DNA of 64,000 bases from VXNJ01 sp965249595 (lineage in GTDB: Bacteria > Chloroflexota > UBA11872 > VXNJ01): NCBI GenBank assembly GCA_965249595.1, contig OZ252242.1, positions 2,037,232 to 2,101,231 on the forward strand, read 5' to 3'. Under the pieces are notes generated by a model. That model was not told the origin of the DNA. It saw nothing but the letters and a program-made list of their open reading frames with translations, and did not search any database. Position 1 is the first letter of the stretch. Every line of letters begins with the position of its first letter. The translations under genes and the position numbers were made by a program. Of this stretch, positions 49,601 through 58,271 are shown piece after piece.

Positions 49601-50712
49601 TAGGCAGCCTGAACCGTTTCATTGAAGACTTGCAAAACCTGGTAGGTCGTATTGCGCCGCGCCGGCACGAATCCAGCCTCGCGGATCATCAATTGAACTT
49701 CGGCCTCGGTAGTCCGGTTGTAGTGCCCGGCCTCGTTCATCACGTTTTCGTCAAAGAGAGTGCCGCCGAAATCGTCGGCTCCGAATGAAAGAGCCACCTG
49801 GCCAGCCTTCTTTCCTTCGGAAAACCAACTGGCGTCAATGTGTTCGAAGTTATCCAAATACAACCGCGCCAAAGCCAGCATCCGCAGGTATTGGTTGGGC
49901 CCCGCCCGTTTGCGGCCCAGGCGGCGCCCCAGCGGGGTGTCGCCCGGCGAGAAGCTCCACGGCACGAAGGCATGAAAATGACCCGGCGAATCCTCATCCT
50001 GGAGATCGCGGATGCGGTCCAGGTGCTCAATGATGTCGGGAGATTCCTCGACATGGCCGTACATCATCGTCGCCGTCCCTGTAAAACCGATGGCGTGGGC
50101 CGCCCGCAGGATCGCAATCCATTCGTCGGCATCCATCTTCAGCGGCGAAATTTGGGCGCGGACGTCATTGGTGAGGACCTCGGCGCCGCCCCCGGGCAGG
50201 GTGCGTTGGCCGGCTTCCCAGAGCGCCGCGAAGATTTCCTCGTATGTCAGTTCGGAAACCTGCCGCATTTTGAAAATTTCCGGCGCTGACCAAAAGTGGG
50301 GCGTCACGTCGGGGTGGGCGGCGCGGACCGCGCGGACCATGTCGACGTAGTAGGAGAAGGGCAGATCGGGGTGCAGTCCGCCTTGCATCAGCACTGTGGT
50401 GCAACCCTGCTCGGCGGCCCGGCCAACCTGCTCTACGATTTCATCGATCGAGTGAGTGTAGGCACCTTGCTCGGCCCCTGATCCGGGCGGCCGGTAAAAG
50501 GCGCAGAACGTGCAGTAGGCATCGCAGATATTGGTGTAGTTGAGGTTGGTGTCGATCACGTAGGTGACCAACGGTTCCGGGTGCCGATCAAACCGTACCT
50601 GCTGGGCTAGTTGCCCCAGTTCCAACAGATCGGCCTGCTCCCAGAGAAATAGCCCTTCGGCCCGATCCAGACGGGCTCCGGCGGCGATTTTTTCAGTTAT
50701 TGCATCCATCAT
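49600..50712 (-). CDS. mqnC: MqnC, dehypoxanthine futalosine cyclase (radical SAM)
   Basis: A radical SAM enzyme of 370 residues that forms the spiro ring of cyclic dehypoxanthine futalosine. The 4Fe-4S ligands are Cys63, Cys67 and Cys70 in NYTNICDAYCTFCAFYRPPG, a context shared by MqnC (NYTN-x-C). MQGGLHPDLPFSYYVDM and HFWSAPEIFKM are typical. It is distinguished from the related MqnE by the CAFYR motif and the DASWFSEGKK region. It overlaps mqnA by four bases (ATGA) and mqnD by one. Confidence 0.93.
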   Translation of the reverse strand: MMDAITEKIAAGARLDRAEGLFLWEQADLLELGQLAQQVRFDRHPEPLVTYVIDTNLNYTNICDAYCTFCAFYRPPGSGAEQGAYTHSIDEIVEQVGRAAEQGCTTVLMQGGLHPDLPFSYYVDMVRAVRAAHPDVTPHFWSAPEIFKMRQVSELTYEEIFAALWEAGQRTLPGGGAEVLTNDVRAQISPLKMDADEWIAILRAAHAIGFTGTATMMYGHVEESPDIIEHLDRIRDLQDEDSPGHFHAFVPWSFSPGDTPLGRRLGRKRAGPNQYLRMLALARLYLDNFEHIDASWFSEGKKAGQVALSFGADDFGGTLFDENVMNEAGHYNRTTEAEVQLMIREAGFVPARRNTTYQVLQVFNETVQAA

Positions 50713-51482
50713 CGTGGAGTGGTCCTAGTCCTTTGTTTTGCATCGAGTTTGAAAAATTTTTGCAGCCCGGCCATTTCACGATCGCCGAGCCGGTAACTAA
50801 AGCGCGACAAATAATCCTCAATTTCGGCCACGCTCATCCCCAGGCCCGGTCGCCGCTCGGCAATCTCGGAGACATCGCCGATATTGCGGGCCAGGTTAAC
50901 CGAGAAATAATCGGCGAGATCAGCCAACTGCGCCGGATCACTATCCATTGCGCTCAGCCATAGTCCATATACGAAGGGCGCCCCGGCCAGTTCCTGCCAT
51001 GCGGCACCCAAATCGACGGTGATGGGGAAACGCTCATCGGCGGACCTGAGCGCGGCATCGCCGATAACCAATTGAGCGTCGTTGTCAGGTCCCAACGGAT
51101 CGTATTGCAAGCGAGGGCCAATCCCCCAATATTCATGCAGCAATATCTTGAGCAATCTGATTGAAGTTGCGGTTTCTTCGGTCACCCCTATTACGGTCTG
51201 GGTCCCAAACAGCTGCGGCGGCACCGTGGTGTGCAGCAGTACCGAGGTGACCGGTCCCGCTGCGGCAATGGCGAAATTGCCAACCTGGCTAAACAAATCG
51301 GGATGGTCGGCCAGTGCCACCGAGGGAAGCGGCGCCACATCCACACCGCCAGCAACCGCCAGGTCATAAACCTGCCGCGGCGGCAGCGCAATCGAGCCCG
51401 AGCGAACCGAATCAGTTCCAAAGAATGGCTCCGTGTTCAAGTACGCAATGCGCCCCAGCCGCAGCCGTGTCAGCTCGCCCAA
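50709..51482 (-). CDS. mqnA: MqnA, chorismate dehydratase
   Basis: MqnA removes water from chorismate to give 3-enolpyruvylbenzoate, the first step of the futalosine pathway. The protein of about 257 residues begins RLGRIAYLNTEPFF, the family N-terminal strand, and carries VDVAPLPSVALADHPDLF in place of the substrate-binding strand and VIGDAALRSADERFP. The open frame extends into mqnE, but TTG 51482, one base after the mqnE stop, is chosen because the N-terminus follows immediately. Its stop overlaps mqnC, so the whole cluster is translationally coupled. Confidence 0.9.
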   Translation of the reverse strand: MGELTRLRLGRIAYLNTEPFFGTDSVRSGSIALPPRQVYDLAVAGGVDVAPLPSVALADHPDLFSQVGNFAIAAAGPVTSVLLHTTVPPQLFGTQTVIGVTEETATSIRLLKILLHEYWGIGPRLQYDPLGPDNDAQLVIGDAALRSADERFPITVDLGAAWQELAGAPFVYGLWLSAMDSDPAQLADLADYFSVNLARNIGDVSEIAERRPGLGMSVAEIEDYLSRFSYRLGDREMAGLQKFFKLDAKQRTRTTPR

Positions 51483-51483
51483 C

Positions 51484-52623
51484 TTAGTGCGCCACGGCCT
51501 CAATCTCGGCATAGAGGGCGTTGCGGGCAATCGGCATCCGGCCGGCATCGCGGACCATCTGGGCCATCGATGCTCGCTCTAAGCCCAGCGGGCTGCCGGC
51601 CAACGCGGCATGGGCGATCCGCTCCGTGCCGATCGTCCCATCGAGATCGTCGGCGCCGAAGTTCAATCCGATGGCTGCCGTTTCAGCTCCGGTCATAACC
51701 CAGTACGACTTAATGTGGGGCACGTTGTCGAGCATCAGCCGTGATACCGCCAACATGCGCAGGTCGTCTATGGCCGTCGCCCCGCGGTCAACCAGCAAGG
51801 TCGTTCCCAATTGGTATTCGAGCGGGATGAACGCCAAGAATCCGCCGGTTTCATCCTGGCCCTGGCGGAGAAAAATGAGGTGGTCGATGCGCTCTTCCAC
51901 CGTCTCGATATGCCCGTAAAGCAACGTCGCATTGGAGCGGATTCCGCGGCGATGGGCCATTTGGTGGATCTCCATCCAGCGATGGCGATCCACCTTGCCA
52001 CGGAAAAGGAGCCGACGGACCCGGTCGGAAAAAACCTCGGCGCCGCCACCGGGCATTGAATGCAAGCCGGCGTCAACGAGCCGATCGAAGACCTCGTCTT
52101 CCGAGAGCTTGAACCGTTTGCAGAAATAGTCGATTTCAGCGGCGGTGAAGGCTTTTATTTGGACGTTTGGGCGCTCACGCCGCACCACCCGCAGCAATTC
52201 TTCGTACCACTCAAAGGGCAGGGTGGGGTGGTGTCCGCCGGTCATGTGCATCTCGTCCATCTCAGGATGGATGGTATCGAGGATCTCGTCGTAGCTCATC
52301 TCGTAGGCGTGATCATCGCCGGTCTTGGCGGCAAAATCGCAAAACTTGCAGGAGAGAACGCAGATGTTGGTCGCGTTTACCTGTACGTTGAGAACGTAGT
52401 AGACCTTGTCACCGGATATTCGGCGCTTGGCGAAGTCGGCCATGCGACCGAGGGAAAGGATGTCGGGCGACGACATCATGGTCATCCCGTCGGCCTTGCT
52501 CAGACGCTGGTCACCGATAACCTTTTCCCATATCGGCATTAGATTGGGATCGACAAAGCGGATCGCCGGATTCGGTACGTCCAAGCGAACCGGTGGGTCA
52601 AATACGGGCCCGTTGGCGGTCAT
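51484..52623 (-). CDS. mqnE: MqnE, aminofutalosine synthase (radical SAM)
   Basis: MqnE couples 3-enolpyruvylbenzoate to S-adenosylmethionine to give 6-amino-6-deoxyfutalosine. The 379-residue enzyme has the radical SAM triad Cys88, Cys92, Cys95 in NATNICVLSCKFCDFAAK and the TGGHHPTLPFEWYEELLR motif. The CDFAAK context distinguishes it from MqnC. The hydrolase that acts on aminofutalosine (MqnB or an MTA/SAH nucleosidase) is not in this operon. It follows the tetR gene by 13 bases, so the regulator is probably transcribed in the same message. Confidence 0.93.
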   Translation of the reverse strand: MTANGPVFDPPVRLDVPNPAIRFVDPNLMPIWEKVIGDQRLSKADGMTMMSSPDILSLGRMADFAKRRISGDKVYYVLNVQVNATNICVLSCKFCDFAAKTGDDHAYEMSYDEILDTIHPEMDEMHMTGGHHPTLPFEWYEELLRVVRRERPNVQIKAFTAAEIDYFCKRFKLSEDEVFDRLVDAGLHSMPGGGAEVFSDRVRRLLFRGKVDRHRWMEIHQMAHRRGIRSNATLLYGHIETVEERIDHLIFLRQGQDETGGFLAFIPLEYQLGTTLLVDRGATAIDDLRMLAVSRLMLDNVPHIKSYWVMTGAETAAIGLNFGADDLDGTIGTERIAHAALAGSPLGLERASMAQMVRDAGRMPIARNALYAEIEAVAH

Positions 52624-52636
52624 AGGCTTGTCACCT

Positions 52637-53254
52637 TTACAGTTGGGTGCCGTTGGAAACGCCGATGCTGGTCAGCAACGTCGCCTGCAACTGGTCGGAG
52701 TCGTGCGGATCGATCGGCCGGCCGGTGCGCAGGCGATCGATCACAAAATCGTTTATGGCCCCGTACCAGATCGAGGCCAATAGCTCGGGGTCGGCCGGTG
52801 GGGCGGCGCCGGCGCGCATGGCAGCGGCAATTTCCTCGCTGATCAGATCGATCATGCCAGCGCGAATGTGCCCCATCGCCCGGTTGGGGGTTTCCGATTG
52901 ACCCTGCAATTCAACAAGAACCATGCGGGCCAGGCGCCCGTTGGCGGCAAAGAGTGCGAGCACCGTCGAAAGCGCCGCATTTAATCGAGCGGCGGGGTCA
53001 TCGTGATCATCCATCGCCGCACGCACGCGGTCCTGGAGCTTTTTGGCCATTGAGCGCAACAGGGCGTCGAAGATATCCAGCTTGGAACCGAAATGGAAGT
53101 AAGCCGCGCCCTTGGAGCGGCCGGCAGCGCGGACGATCTGGTCGACCGATGTCCGGTGATAACCATGCCGGGAAAAAACGACTTCGGCGGCCGAGAGCAA
53201 TTGCTGGCGCGTGGCGTCAGCTCTTTCCTGCAGGCGGAGGGCGGTTGGCGGCAT
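52637..53254 (-). CDS. TetR family transcriptional regulator
   Basis: A DNA-binding repressor of 205 residues. The N-terminal helix-turn-helix is clear: ATRQQLLSAAEVVFSRHGYH then TSVDQIVRAAGRSKGAAYFHF, the TetR_N signature, and the C-terminal ligand-binding helices follow. It is the first gene of the transcript with the mqn genes, 13 bases before mqnE. A 24-base palindrome lies about 85 bases upstream of its start and is the likely operator. Autoregulation and control of menaquinone synthesis is the simplest model; the ligand is unknown. Confidence 0.9.
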   Translation of the reverse strand: MPPTALRLQERADATRQQLLSAAEVVFSRHGYHRTSVDQIVRAAGRSKGAAYFHFGSKLDIFDALLRSMAKKLQDRVRAAMDDHDDPAARLNAALSTVLALFAANGRLARMVLVELQGQSETPNRAMGHIRAGMIDLISEEIAAAMRAGAAPPADPELLASIWYGAINDFVIDRLRTGRPIDPHDSDQLQATLLTSIGVSNGTQL

Positions 53255-53339
53255 CAGTGGAACAGTTCACCGTCAAAATGGGGCCACACGATACGGCCCG
53301 CAAATTGACGGAATTTCGGTCGGAAATCAAGTTTATCGA

Positions 53340-53363
53340 AAAACCGACCGACCAGTCGGTTTT
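53340..53363. promoter_or_regulatory. Palindromic TetR-type operator upstream of tetR-mqn operon
   Basis: Arms AAAACCGAC (53340-53348) and GTCGGTTTT (53355-53363) form a perfect inverted repeat of nine bases around a CGACCA centre. The core CCGACCGACCAGTCGG is of the kind bound by TetR-family dimers. It lies about 85 bases upstream of the tetR start and about 75 bases before the tRNA gene on the other strand. A related half-site, TTCGGTCGG, appears at about 53315. Confidence 0.7.
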
Positions 53364-53437
53364 ACCGTTGCCGGAGCCAACGGGTCGCGAGGTACCGGTC
53401 GGGCAATCTGCTAATTTCTGGTGTACGGAATTTGTCG

Positions 53438-53513
53438 GCCGAGATAGCTCAACCGGCAGAGCAGCTGTTTTGTAAACAGCAGGTTGTGGGTTCGAGTCCC
53501 ACTCTCGGCTCCA
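53438..53513 (+). tRNA. tRNA-Thr (TGT anticodon), CCA encoded
   Basis: A complete cloverleaf: acceptor GCCGAGA with TCTCGGC, D-stem GCTC/GAGC, anticodon stem GCTGT/ACAGC with loop TTTGTAA giving anticodon TGT, and T-stem GTGGG/CCCAC around TTCGAGT. The discriminator base is T and the 3' CCA is encoded at 53511-53513. It decodes ACA and probably other Thr codons by wobble. It stands alone between the tetR control region and the 3' end of the leftward thiolase gene. Confidence 0.96.
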
Positions 53514-53522
53514 CCTTCAAAT

Positions 53523-54686
53523 TCAAATTTCGACCAGGCTGGCCCGACCCATACCGCCGCCGACACACAGGGCGGCTATACCGCGCCCACCGCCGCGACG
53601 CTCTAGCTCGTAAACCAGGCTCACCAAGATCCGACATCCGGTGGCCCCCAGCGGATGGCCCATGGCCACCGCCCCGCCGTTTACGTTCACCTTATCGGCA
53701 TTTATCTCCAGCTGGCTGAGCACCGATAGCACCTGACCGGCAAACGCTTCGTTGATTTCCAATAGATCAATATCGTCAATTGACAATCCGGTTCGCTGCA
53801 GCAGCGCCGTTATGGCCGGCGCCGGCGCAATGCCCATGCGCTGCGGATCAACCCCCACCACGACCGATGGACCCAGGCTGGCCAACGGCGCAATCCCCAG
53901 CTGATCGGCGATTTCGCGGCTGCCCACGACCACGAAGGCCGCCCCGTCTGATAAGCCCGATGCATTGCCGGCGGTTATCGTGCCCTCGGAACAAAACGCC
54001 GGACGAAGTTCGGCCAACTGCTGGGCCGAAGTTTGACGTGGACATTCATCGGTAGCCACCCGATCACGGCCACCTCGTTTGGGAACGTCAATCGGAACAA
54101 TTTCGGCCGGCCAATCGGCGGCCCTGGCAAACCGCTGCTGACTTTGCAGAGCGTAAGCGTCCTGGGCCTGGCGGTCAATTGCAAATTCGGCGGCCAGTTT
54201 TTCTGCCGTATCGGCCATGTGATTGTTAGCGAAAACGTCGGTTAATCCATCAGACAAGATGCAGTCTTCGAGATCGGTCGCCCCGAATCGAATTCCGGAC
54301 CGGGCGCCGCGCAGCAGATGCGGAGCAGTGGACATTGACTCGGTTCCGCCGGCCAGCACCAGCTTGGCGTTGCCTAGAACTATCTGCTGGGCCGCCAATT
54401 CGATTGCAGTCAAGCCGCTGGCACAGACCTGGTTGACGGTCAGTGCCGGTTTTTCAACCGGCACCCCAGCCCCGATGCCCACTTGGCGGGCGACATTCAT
54501 GCCTTGGCCGCCCTGTAGCACGCATCCTACGATGACCTCATCAATCAAATCTGCGCTAATCCCGGCATTGCTTAGCACGGCCCTGGCGGTGAGGGTCCCG
54601 AGTTGGCCGGCACTCAGCGGCGCCAACGAGCCGCCGATGCGCCCAATCGGGCTTCGCCCGGCCGCCAGTATTACCGGATCAGGCAC
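53523..54686 (-). CDS. Acetyl-CoA C-acetyltransferase (thiolase)
   Basis: A thiolase of 387 residues, condensing two acetyl-CoA or cleaving acetoacetyl-CoA. Active-site residues are Cys88 in VNQVCASGLTAIE, the His of GHPLGATGCRI and the C-terminal Cys of IAALCVGGGMGRASLVE. NEAFAGQVLSVL is the fourth thiolase motif. The start is GTG 54686 (MPDPVILAAGRSPIGR), eight bases inside the end of the acetoacetyl-CoA synthetase gene. Together the pair would activate acetoacetate and split it into two acetyl-CoA. The other direction (synthesis) cannot be excluded. Confidence 0.92.
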   Translation of the reverse strand: MPDPVILAAGRSPIGRIGGSLAPLSAGQLGTLTARAVLSNAGISADLIDEVIVGCVLQGGQGMNVARQVGIGAGVPVEKPALTVNQVCASGLTAIELAAQQIVLGNAKLVLAGGTESMSTAPHLLRGARSGIRFGATDLEDCILSDGLTDVFANNHMADTAEKLAAEFAIDRQAQDAYALQSQQRFARAADWPAEIVPIDVPKRGGRDRVATDECPRQTSAQQLAELRPAFCSEGTITAGNASGLSDGAAFVVVGSREIADQLGIAPLASLGPSVVVGVDPQRMGIAPAPAITALLQRTGLSIDDIDLLEINEAFAGQVLSVLSQLEINADKVNVNGGAVAMGHPLGATGCRILVSLVYELERRGGGRGIAALCVGGGMGRASLVEI

Positions 54687-56625
54687 CGGCCGAATCGGAT
54701 CCGATCGTAAAAGCGTTGAGACATTCAGGGTTCGCCAGTGCGGTCTCATTGCCCAATCGACGGCCGGCCAGTCGCGCCTTTACCGCCAATTCGGCTTTCT
54801 TACCGTTGCGGGTCACCGGAACCGCCAGCACCCTGGATATCCATGCCGGAACATGCCGCGGGGTCGCCACGCGGGCGATTGTGGAGCGGACCTGCGCCAT
54901 TCGATCCTCATCAAGTGGCCCGTCACACACCAAAAATAGAGCGACATTTTCCTCCCCGGCACGCTCATAGCCAGCGGCGATGGCGTCGCTGATCCAGGCA
55001 ATTCTTTCCAAAGGCCGATAGATCTCGGCAGTCCCGATGCGGATGCCGCGGGGGTTGAGGGTTGCATCGGATCGCCCGTAAATCACGCTCGATCCATCAG
55101 CGGCAATCTCAATGTAATCGCCATGGCACCATACGCCTGGCACGCGGCCAAAGTACGCGTCGCGATACGCTCGGCCACTGGGATCCTCCCAAAACGAGAC
55201 TGGCATCGACGGTGTCGGATTGAGGCATGCCAGCTCTCCCCGTTGCGAGACAACCGGGCGCCCCGCCGCGTTCAGGGCGGCTACATTCATCCCAAGGCCC
55301 GGCCCCTGAATGCGACCGGCGCGAACCGGCAGGGTCGGATTGGAGAGAACGAAACACGAAATAATGTCTGTACCGCCCGATATCGACCCCAGCAGCAGGT
55401 CGCTCCCCACGTTGCGATAGACCCAGCGGAAACCTTCCGGCGACAAGGGCGACCCGGTTGACAGCACCTCCCGAATCGCATTCAATTCAAATCGGCTGGC
55501 GGGGTTGATGCCTCCCCGTATGCACGCCTCGATGAATGAGGCGCTGGTCCCAAACACCGTCACCTTGAAATCGGCCGCCAATTGCCACAAGACCCCGAGA
55601 TCGGGGTGACCCATGCTGCCTTCGTAAAGGACGATGGCGGCGCCCTCGGCCAGCACAGAAATTAGCCAATGCCACATCATCCAGGAACAGGTTGTGCCGT
55701 AGAACACCACGTCGTGGGGCTTCAGATCGGCGTGCAGCAGATGTTCCTTGCGGTGCTGGAGGAGGGTTCCGCCGGCGCCATGCACGATCGCCTTTGGCAG
55801 TCCGGTGGTTCCGGAGGAATACATGATGTAAGCCGGTTGATCGAAGGGCACCTGGGCGTAGCGTGGACGCGCCCCGGCGGTGGCGCTGGTAAGTTCCGCC
55901 CAGCTGATCCCGCCCGCTAGCGCCGCCGATTGGCTCGCCGCGTCGTAGGGCACGGTGACCACCGTCTTCACTGATTTGACCCAGGCCAAGGCCTCGGCGG
56001 TGGCGGCGCAGTCGAAGCGGCGGCCACCGTAGTAGTAGCAGTCGGATACGAATACCACTTTGGGGGAAACCTGACCCAGGCGTTCGACCGCCGCTTCCTC
56101 GCCAAAATCGGGTGAGCAAGCGGTCCAGGCCGCCCCAACCGCTATCGTCGCCAGCGCCGCGATGACCGTCTCTGGGCCGTTGACCAGCAAGCCGGCCACT
56201 CGGTCTCCCCGCTTGACGCCGCGCGCCCGCAGAGCGGCGGCAACCGAGGCTACCGAATCACTTAGTTCGCTGTAGCTGAGCGATCGGTTGGCGCCGGTCT
56301 CATCACGGTAGATGATGGCGGTCTTTTCGCTGTCGGTGGCGAGCAGGTTTTCGGCCAGGTTCAAGCGGGCGCCGGTAAACCATTTGGTGCCGGGCATCCG
56401 GTCCGGACCCTTGATCCGGGTTGCCGGCTTTGAAAACCGCACGCCGGCAAAATCAGCCATCAGCTCCCAAAATTGTGCCGGCCGGCGAATTGACCAGGCG
56501 TGCAAGGCCGCGTGATCGGGTAATTCTTCGCCGCTGCGGTCCTGCGCCATCCGCCTAAAGCGGGTTAGGTTGGCCGCCGCTACCTGGGCTGGCGTGGGCC
56601 GCCAGAGGATTTCGCCATCAGTCAT
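54679..56625 (-). CDS. aacS: Acetoacetyl-CoA synthetase
   Basis: It makes acetoacetyl-CoA from acetoacetate, ATP and CoA. The 648-residue ANL-superfamily enzyme has an N-terminal ACAS_N region (RFSKPATRIKGPDRMPGTKWFTG), the AMP-binding motif YIMYSSGTTGLPKAIVHG, and YGRSDATLNPRGIRIGTAEIYR near the hinge, with the C-terminal lysine in TRNGKKAELAVKARLAGR. TTCSWMMWHWLISVLAEGA is characteristic of acetoacetyl-CoA synthetases and distinguishes them from acetyl-CoA synthetase. It overlaps the thiolase start, giving an operon for ketone-body-like use of acetoacetate. Confidence 0.92.
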   Translation of the reverse strand: MTDGEILWRPTPAQVAAANLTRFRRMAQDRSGEELPDHAALHAWSIRRPAQFWELMADFAGVRFSKPATRIKGPDRMPGTKWFTGARLNLAENLLATDSEKTAIIYRDETGANRSLSYSELSDSVASVAAALRARGVKRGDRVAGLLVNGPETVIAALATIAVGAAWTACSPDFGEEAAVERLGQVSPKVVFVSDCYYYGGRRFDCAATAEALAWVKSVKTVVTVPYDAASQSAALAGGISWAELTSATAGARPRYAQVPFDQPAYIMYSSGTTGLPKAIVHGAGGTLLQHRKEHLLHADLKPHDVVFYGTTCSWMMWHWLISVLAEGAAIVLYEGSMGHPDLGVLWQLAADFKVTVFGTSASFIEACIRGGINPASRFELNAIREVLSTGSPLSPEGFRWVYRNVGSDLLLGSISGGTDIISCFVLSNPTLPVRAGRIQGPGLGMNVAALNAAGRPVVSQRGELACLNPTPSMPVSFWEDPSGRAYRDAYFGRVPGVWCHGDYIEIAADGSSVIYGRSDATLNPRGIRIGTAEIYRPLERIAWISDAIAAGYERAGEENVALFLVCDGPLDEDRMAQVRSTIARVATPRHVPAWISRVLAVPVTRNGKKAELAVKARLAGRRLGNETALANPECLNAFTIGSDSAGA

Positions 56626-56674
56626 GGGGCGGATTTCCGACGAACTCCTCTGGGGTCAAAAACGCTTTTTGAAA

Positions 56675-57625
56675 TCAGCTCGATAAAACCGTTTCAGGAA
56701 TTTTGAACAAGCGCCGCGCCTGTTCATAGAAATCGAGGCCAACATCATCTGAGAAACCATCGATTAATCGCTGCGTAACCGGCCCCGGCTGGCCATCCCA
56801 AATCTGGTGGTCATCCACCGACGAGATTGGCATGATCGAATACGATGTAGTGCAAGAAAAGGCCTCGTCGGCGGTGTAGACATCGTAGGCGTCGATATTG
56901 GTTTCCAGGAACGGGATTTCCAATTCGCGGGCAAGATCGATGATCGCCCCGCGCGTGATGCCGCGCAGAATGTTGCGCGGCTCCGGCGAAATTAAGACCC
57001 CGTCGCGCACGATCAGGAAATTGGCGGCGGTGCTCTCGGTGATGAACCCATCGCTGTCGGTAAGGATTGCCAATGAGCCCGGTTTGATGCGGGCCGCTTG
57101 TACCTCGGCCATCCGGTAGTGCATTCGTGATCGGTTCTTGACCTTGGGGTCAATCAGGTTGGCCGGTACCGAACGTTGCTTGGTAATTACCGCTTCCATA
57201 CCGGTAAAGTAGTGGGCCCATTGGGTGGGTTTGTTGAGCGAGATTGGCCAAACCGAGAGCGCCACGGTCGGCGCGGTTCCCTGCGGAACCACCGATTGGA
57301 ACATATCCGAGGCACCCGGCGAACAGTTGTGCCAGATGCCAAAGTCGTCATCCTGTTCCAGGGTCGGAAAATTGCGTTCAAGCAATTCCATCGTCAAGTC
57401 GCCCATTTCGGCGATGCTCAGCCCGCAATCGATGTCGACCATTTGCATGGAGTTGTAGAGACGTTCCAAATGGTGCTCAAGCCGGAACGGGCGCCGGTTG
57501 AAGGTGCGTGAAAACTCAAAAACCATCTGGCCGTAGAGGACTCCCAGGTCGTACACGCTAACGGCGGCCTGCCGCTCGGGCACCCAATTGCCATTAATGT
57601 AGGCAACCCTGCCTGAATCCTTCAT
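56675..57625 (-). CDS. Class IV aminotransferase (branched-chain or D-amino acid type)
   Basis: A PLP enzyme of fold type IV, about 316 residues. It opens YINGNWVPERQAAVSVYDLGVLYG, the family N-terminus, with the PLP Lys163 in DPKVKNRSRMHYRMAE and Glu197 in GFITESTAANFLIV. RNILRGITRGAIIDLARE completes the cofactor cup. It may be a branched-chain aminotransferase, a D-amino acid aminotransferase or an aminodeoxychorismate lyase relative; none of the specificity motifs is decisive. The opening at 57655 is rejected for ATG 57625. It is upstream of aacS, 50 bases away, in the same direction. Confidence 0.85.
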   Translation of the reverse strand: MKDSGRVAYINGNWVPERQAAVSVYDLGVLYGQMVFEFSRTFNRRPFRLEHHLERLYNSMQMVDIDCGLSIAEMGDLTMELLERNFPTLEQDDDFGIWHNCSPGASDMFQSVVPQGTAPTVALSVWPISLNKPTQWAHYFTGMEAVITKQRSVPANLIDPKVKNRSRMHYRMAEVQAARIKPGSLAILTDSDGFITESTAANFLIVRDGVLISPEPRNILRGITRGAIIDLARELEIPFLETNIDAYDVYTADEAFSCTTSYSIMPISSVDDHQIWDGQPGPVTQRLIDGFSDDVGLDFYEQARRLFKIPETVLSS

Positions 57626-57706
57626 CAACCGTCTCCGCACTGCTGCGATTGGCAAGGTGCCAATATCCCCCGACGGTCATCGACCGCCCAAGGGTGATTG
57701 TAAGAA

Positions 57707-58141
57707 TCAGACCGAAATCGGCGGCGGCGTTGGCAAGCGGGTGGGCAACCCGAGTTTCCTGCCGTGGGTCATCTGATCGGCAATTTGATCAAGCAACGGC
57801 TCAAGCTCTTCTTGCAATTTATCAAATAGCGACCGTGCGGCAGATTCGCGGTCCGATTCACCAAGATCTTCCAGGACCAGCTCAAAACCGCCAGCCAGGG
57901 CGCAGCCAACGACAAAAAATTTGCAGCGCGGACGGGGCGCAAACCCCAGCATCATCAGGGCGTGACCCTCTTTGAAAAGCGCGGCATGAAAGCGCGGTGC
58001 AACCTGAGGGCGAATGTAAATCGCAAATGCGTGTGGCGACGGGCCGTCCGATCGGGCCAGCACCGCGTCATGGCGCCCGAAATTGCCGGTTGCGATCGCC
58101 GAATATCCATCGCCGGCGCGGGGCCGAGTGTCTAAAACCAA
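57707..58141 (-). CDS. Hypothetical protein
   Basis: A 144-residue protein that I do not recognise. It looks real because its codon use matches the neighbours and it ends with a charged helix-like region (ESAARSLFDKLQEELEPLLDQIADQ). A hydrophobic stretch MMLGFAPRPRCKFFVVGCALAGGFELVL lies in the middle. There is no signal peptide or catalytic motif. It is divergent from the sulfurtransferase gene and about 80 bases upstream of the class IV aminotransferase gene in the same direction, with which it may be co-transcribed. Confidence 0.5.
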   Translation of the reverse strand: MVLDTRPRAGDGYSAIATGNFGRHDAVLARSDGPSPHAFAIYIRPQVAPRFHAALFKEGHALMMLGFAPRPRCKFFVVGCALAGGFELVLEDLGESDRESAARSLFDKLQEELEPLLDQIADQMTHGRKLGLPTRLPTPPPISV

Positions 58142-58271
58142 GCTCCCTCAGTCCCTCCAATTACCGAATCTGATCAATTTTGACTATATTACTCAGGAAT
58201 ACCGGTGCCGCTCTGACCTGGCGCCGGTCAAATGCACCGTCAGACGTTCATCGAGTAGGACTCAGATAAAG

